DNA of 7,478 nucleotides from Gammaproteobacteria bacterium (lineage in GTDB: Bacteria > Pseudomonadota > Gammaproteobacteria > Arenicellales > JAOTYS01). The stretch covers positions 1-7,478 of the forward strand of contig JAOTYS010000229.1 in the NCBI GenBank assembly GCA_029861795.1, written 5' to 3'. Both the position numbers and the translations under genes were made by a program. This document shows positions 6,281 to 7,478 of this stretch, one piece after another. Below the pieces are notes generated by a model that did not search any database, was not told where the DNA came from, and saw only the letters and a program-made list of their open reading frames with translations. The stretch's first letter is position 1, and each line of letters starts with the position of its first letter.

Positions 6281-6301
6281 TCCGACTGGAGATCGGTCGG
6301 A
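6281..6301. repeat. Inverted repeat in the malate synthase leader
   Basis: TCCGAC (6281-6286) and GTCGGA (6296-6301) are perfect 6-bp arms. In RNA the stem can extend to 8 bp through a U-G and a G-C pair, leaving a GAGAU loop. It ends 23 nt before the malate synthase start and just upstream of the G-rich ribosome-binding site. It could be an operator, a leader hairpin that affects translation, or an attenuator (ATTGTTCTTGG follows, too few Ts for a strong terminator). Confidence 0.4.
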
Positions 6302-6309
6302 TTGTTCTT

Positions 6310-6316
6310 GGGGGGA
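6310..6316 (+). promoter_or_regulatory. Ribosome binding site GGGGGGA of malate synthase
   Basis: A run of six G followed by A lies 8 nt before ATG 6325 and can pair with the anti-Shine-Dalgarno sequence through a G-U wobble. ATG 6317 nearby is in another frame and meets TGA after one sense codon. Confidence 0.45.
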
Positions 6317-6324
6317 ATGAGTTG

Positions 6325-7478
6325 ATGACGGACAACAATCAGGGGGTTGCAATTCGAGGGGCCACGAGCCCGGAGTTCGAACAGATCCTGAGCGCCGAGG
6401 CGCTGGCTTTCGTGGCAGAACTCCACCGTAGATTCAACCCGACGCGACTCGAGCTGTTGCAACGGCGCGAAGTCTTTCAATCCGCTATAGACTCAGGCAC
6501 GGTACCCGAGTTTCCGGAGGAGACTGCGGCGGTCCGGGCCGCGGATTGGACTGTGGCATCGATTCCCCGAGATCTCGCCGATCGCCGTGTGGAAATTACC
6601 GGTCCGGTCGAGCGACGTATGATGATCAATGCATTCAATTCCGGCGCCAGCGTCTTCATGGCGGATTTGGAAGACTCACTGTCTCCGCTATGGAGTAATG
6701 TAATCCATGGGCAGATCAATCTTAAAGACGCCGTACGTCGTACCCTCACCTTTACTAATCCTGAGGGCAAGCACTACCAACTGAACGATGAAATCGCAAC
6801 GCTTTTGGTGCGCCCTCGAGGGTGGCACTTGCCGGAAAAGCATGTTCTGGTTGATGGGGAGCCCATCTCGGCAAGCCTGCTCGATTTTGGCTTGTTTTTC
6901 TTTCACAACGCTAAGGAAACCCTGGCGCGTGGCAGTGGACCTTATTTCTATTTGCCAAAAATCGAGCATTATCTCGAAGCGCGTTTATGGAATGACGTTT
7001 TCAATCACGCTCAAGATCAGTTAGGGGTACCGCGTGGGAGTGTTCGTGCCACTGTGCTGGTGGAAACCATACTGGCAGCGTTCTGTATGGATGAGATTCT
7101 GTACGAGCTAAAGGACCACTCAGCGGGCCTCAATGCGGGTCGCTGGGATTATATCTTCAGCATGATCAAGAAATTCAGGAATCGGTCCGATATGGTGTTG
7201 CCGGACCGCGTTCAAGTCAGCATGGCCGTACCCTTCATGCGTGCCTATACAGAATTGCTAGTGAAAATCTGTCATCGTCGTAACGCTCATGCGGTCGGTG
7301 GGATGGCCGCGTTTATCCCAAGTCGCAGAGACCCAGAGGTGAACAAGGTGGCGATCCCAGGTGTGCGGAAGGACAAACAGAGAGAGTCCGGCGATGGCTT
7401 TGATGGCACGTGGGTGGCGCACCCAGACTTAGTGCCGGTCGCCAAGGAAGTGTTTGACGCTGTTCTCGGTGAGCGCCC
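6325..7478 (+). CDS. aceB: Malate synthase A, 3' end outside the window
   Basis: An open frame from ATG 6325 to the right edge gives 384 complete codons of an expected 530 or so. Malate synthase condenses glyoxylate with acetyl-CoA to give malate and Co[11 protein letters not shown] (112-121) and [13 protein letters not shown] (161-173) are typical of isoform A; Arg163 aligns with the catalytic Arg. Residues 263-278 (K-D-H-x2-G-L-N-x-G-x-W-D-Y-I-F) match the malate synthase signature. Glu247 and Asp275, 28 residues apart, are the expected Mg2+ ligands. GGMAAFIPS (325-333) and DGTWVAHP (360-367) follow. The catalytic Asp and the C-terminal helical cap lie beyond the edge. Isoform A, not G, is supported by overall resemblance to E. 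coli AceB and by the signature near residue 263 rather than the 440s, so the large insertion domain of isoform G is absent. It follows glcF on the same strand and would consume the glyoxylate made by GlcDEF. No frameshift was seen in the part present. Confidence 0.95.
   Translation, partial: MTDNNQGVAIRGATSPEFEQILSAEALAFVAELHRRFNPTRLELLQRREVFQSAIDSGTVPEFPEETAAVRAADWTVASIPRDLADRRVEITGPVERRMMINAFNSGASVFMADLEDSLSPLWSNVIHGQINLKDAVRRTLTFTNPEGKHYQLNDEIATLLVRPRGWHLPEKHVLVDGEPISASLLDFGLFFFHNAKETLARGSGPYFYLPKIEHYLEARLWNDVFNHAQDQLGVPRGSVRATVLVETILAAFCMDEILYELKDHSAGLNAGRWDYIFSMIKKFRNRSDMVLPDRVQVSMAVPFMRAYTELLVKICHRRNAHAVGGMAAFIPSRRDPEVNKVAIPGVRKDKQRESGDGFDGTWVAHPDLVPVAKEVFDAVLGER

Larger units (their letters stand above)
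6206..6324. other. Intergenic leader between glcF and malate synthase
   Basis: This 119-bp gap is the widest in the plus-strand cluster and large enough for a separate promoter. TTGATG (6251-6256) could be a -35 box, but no -10 is found at 16-18 bp. No strong rho-independent terminator follows glcF. An inverted repeat lies at 6281-6301 and a G-rich ribosome-binding segment at 6310-6316. Confidence 0.5.

Noticed and set aside
6094..6480. 128-residue antisense open frame across the glcF-malate synthase gap
   Set aside because: It overlaps the conserved ends of both genes and shows no domain. The gap is better explained as a leader region.
6325..7478. Malate synthase G (glcB), as expected from the E. 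coli glc operon
   Set aside because: The signature sits near residue 263 and the motifs match isoform A; the long insertion of isoform G before the signature is missing.

Overview
The window looks like chromosomal DNA from a Pseudomonadota bacterium, most likely a gammaproteobacterium. The basis is the close match, from memory, of the GlcD, GlcE, GlcF and malate synthase A proteins to enterobacterial and pseudomonad family members, including the GlcD C-terminal tail. No rRNA, tRNA, phage, IS or CRISPR sequence is visible, so taxonomy cannot be taken further.

Layout. (1) Bases 1-98, minus strand: the first 32 codons of a beta-hydroxyacid dehydrogenase resembling tartronate semialdehyde reductase (GlxR/GarR), cut by the window edge. 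(2) Bases 99-335: a divergent intergenic region with one inverted repeat. (3) 336-1700, plus: an NAD(P)-binding oxidoreductase with a C-terminal SAF domain (homoserine-dehydrogenase-like family) of unknown substrate. (4) 1712-2194, minus: a Prx5-type peroxiredoxin, convergent with the previous gene across only 11 bp. (5) 2195-2330: a second divergent promoter region. (6) 2331-6205, plus: glcD, glcE and glcF, the three subunits of glycolate oxidase (glycolate dehydrogenase). (7) 6325 to the right edge, plus: the first 384 codons of malate synthase A (aceB type), whose 3' end lies outside the window.

How the genes work together. GlcDEF oxidises glycolate to glyoxylate and passes the electrons to the respiratory chain. 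Malate synthase condenses glyoxylate with acetyl-CoA to give malate. If the left-edge gene is a tartronate semialdehyde reductase, it belongs to the other bacterial glyoxylate route, through tartronate semialdehyde to glycerate. The window would then hold parts of two exits from glyoxylate, on either side of a SAF-domain dehydrogenase and a peroxiredoxin. The glycolate genes differ from the E. coli glc operon: the malate synthase is isoform A rather than G (GlcB), and no glcG or glcC is seen inside the window.

Nothing here is clearly a new system. The points most worth a second look are the SAF-domain enzyme of unknown substrate in a glycolate/glyoxylate setting, the swapped malate synthase isoform, and the small inverted repeats in the intercistronic gaps of the glc cluster.
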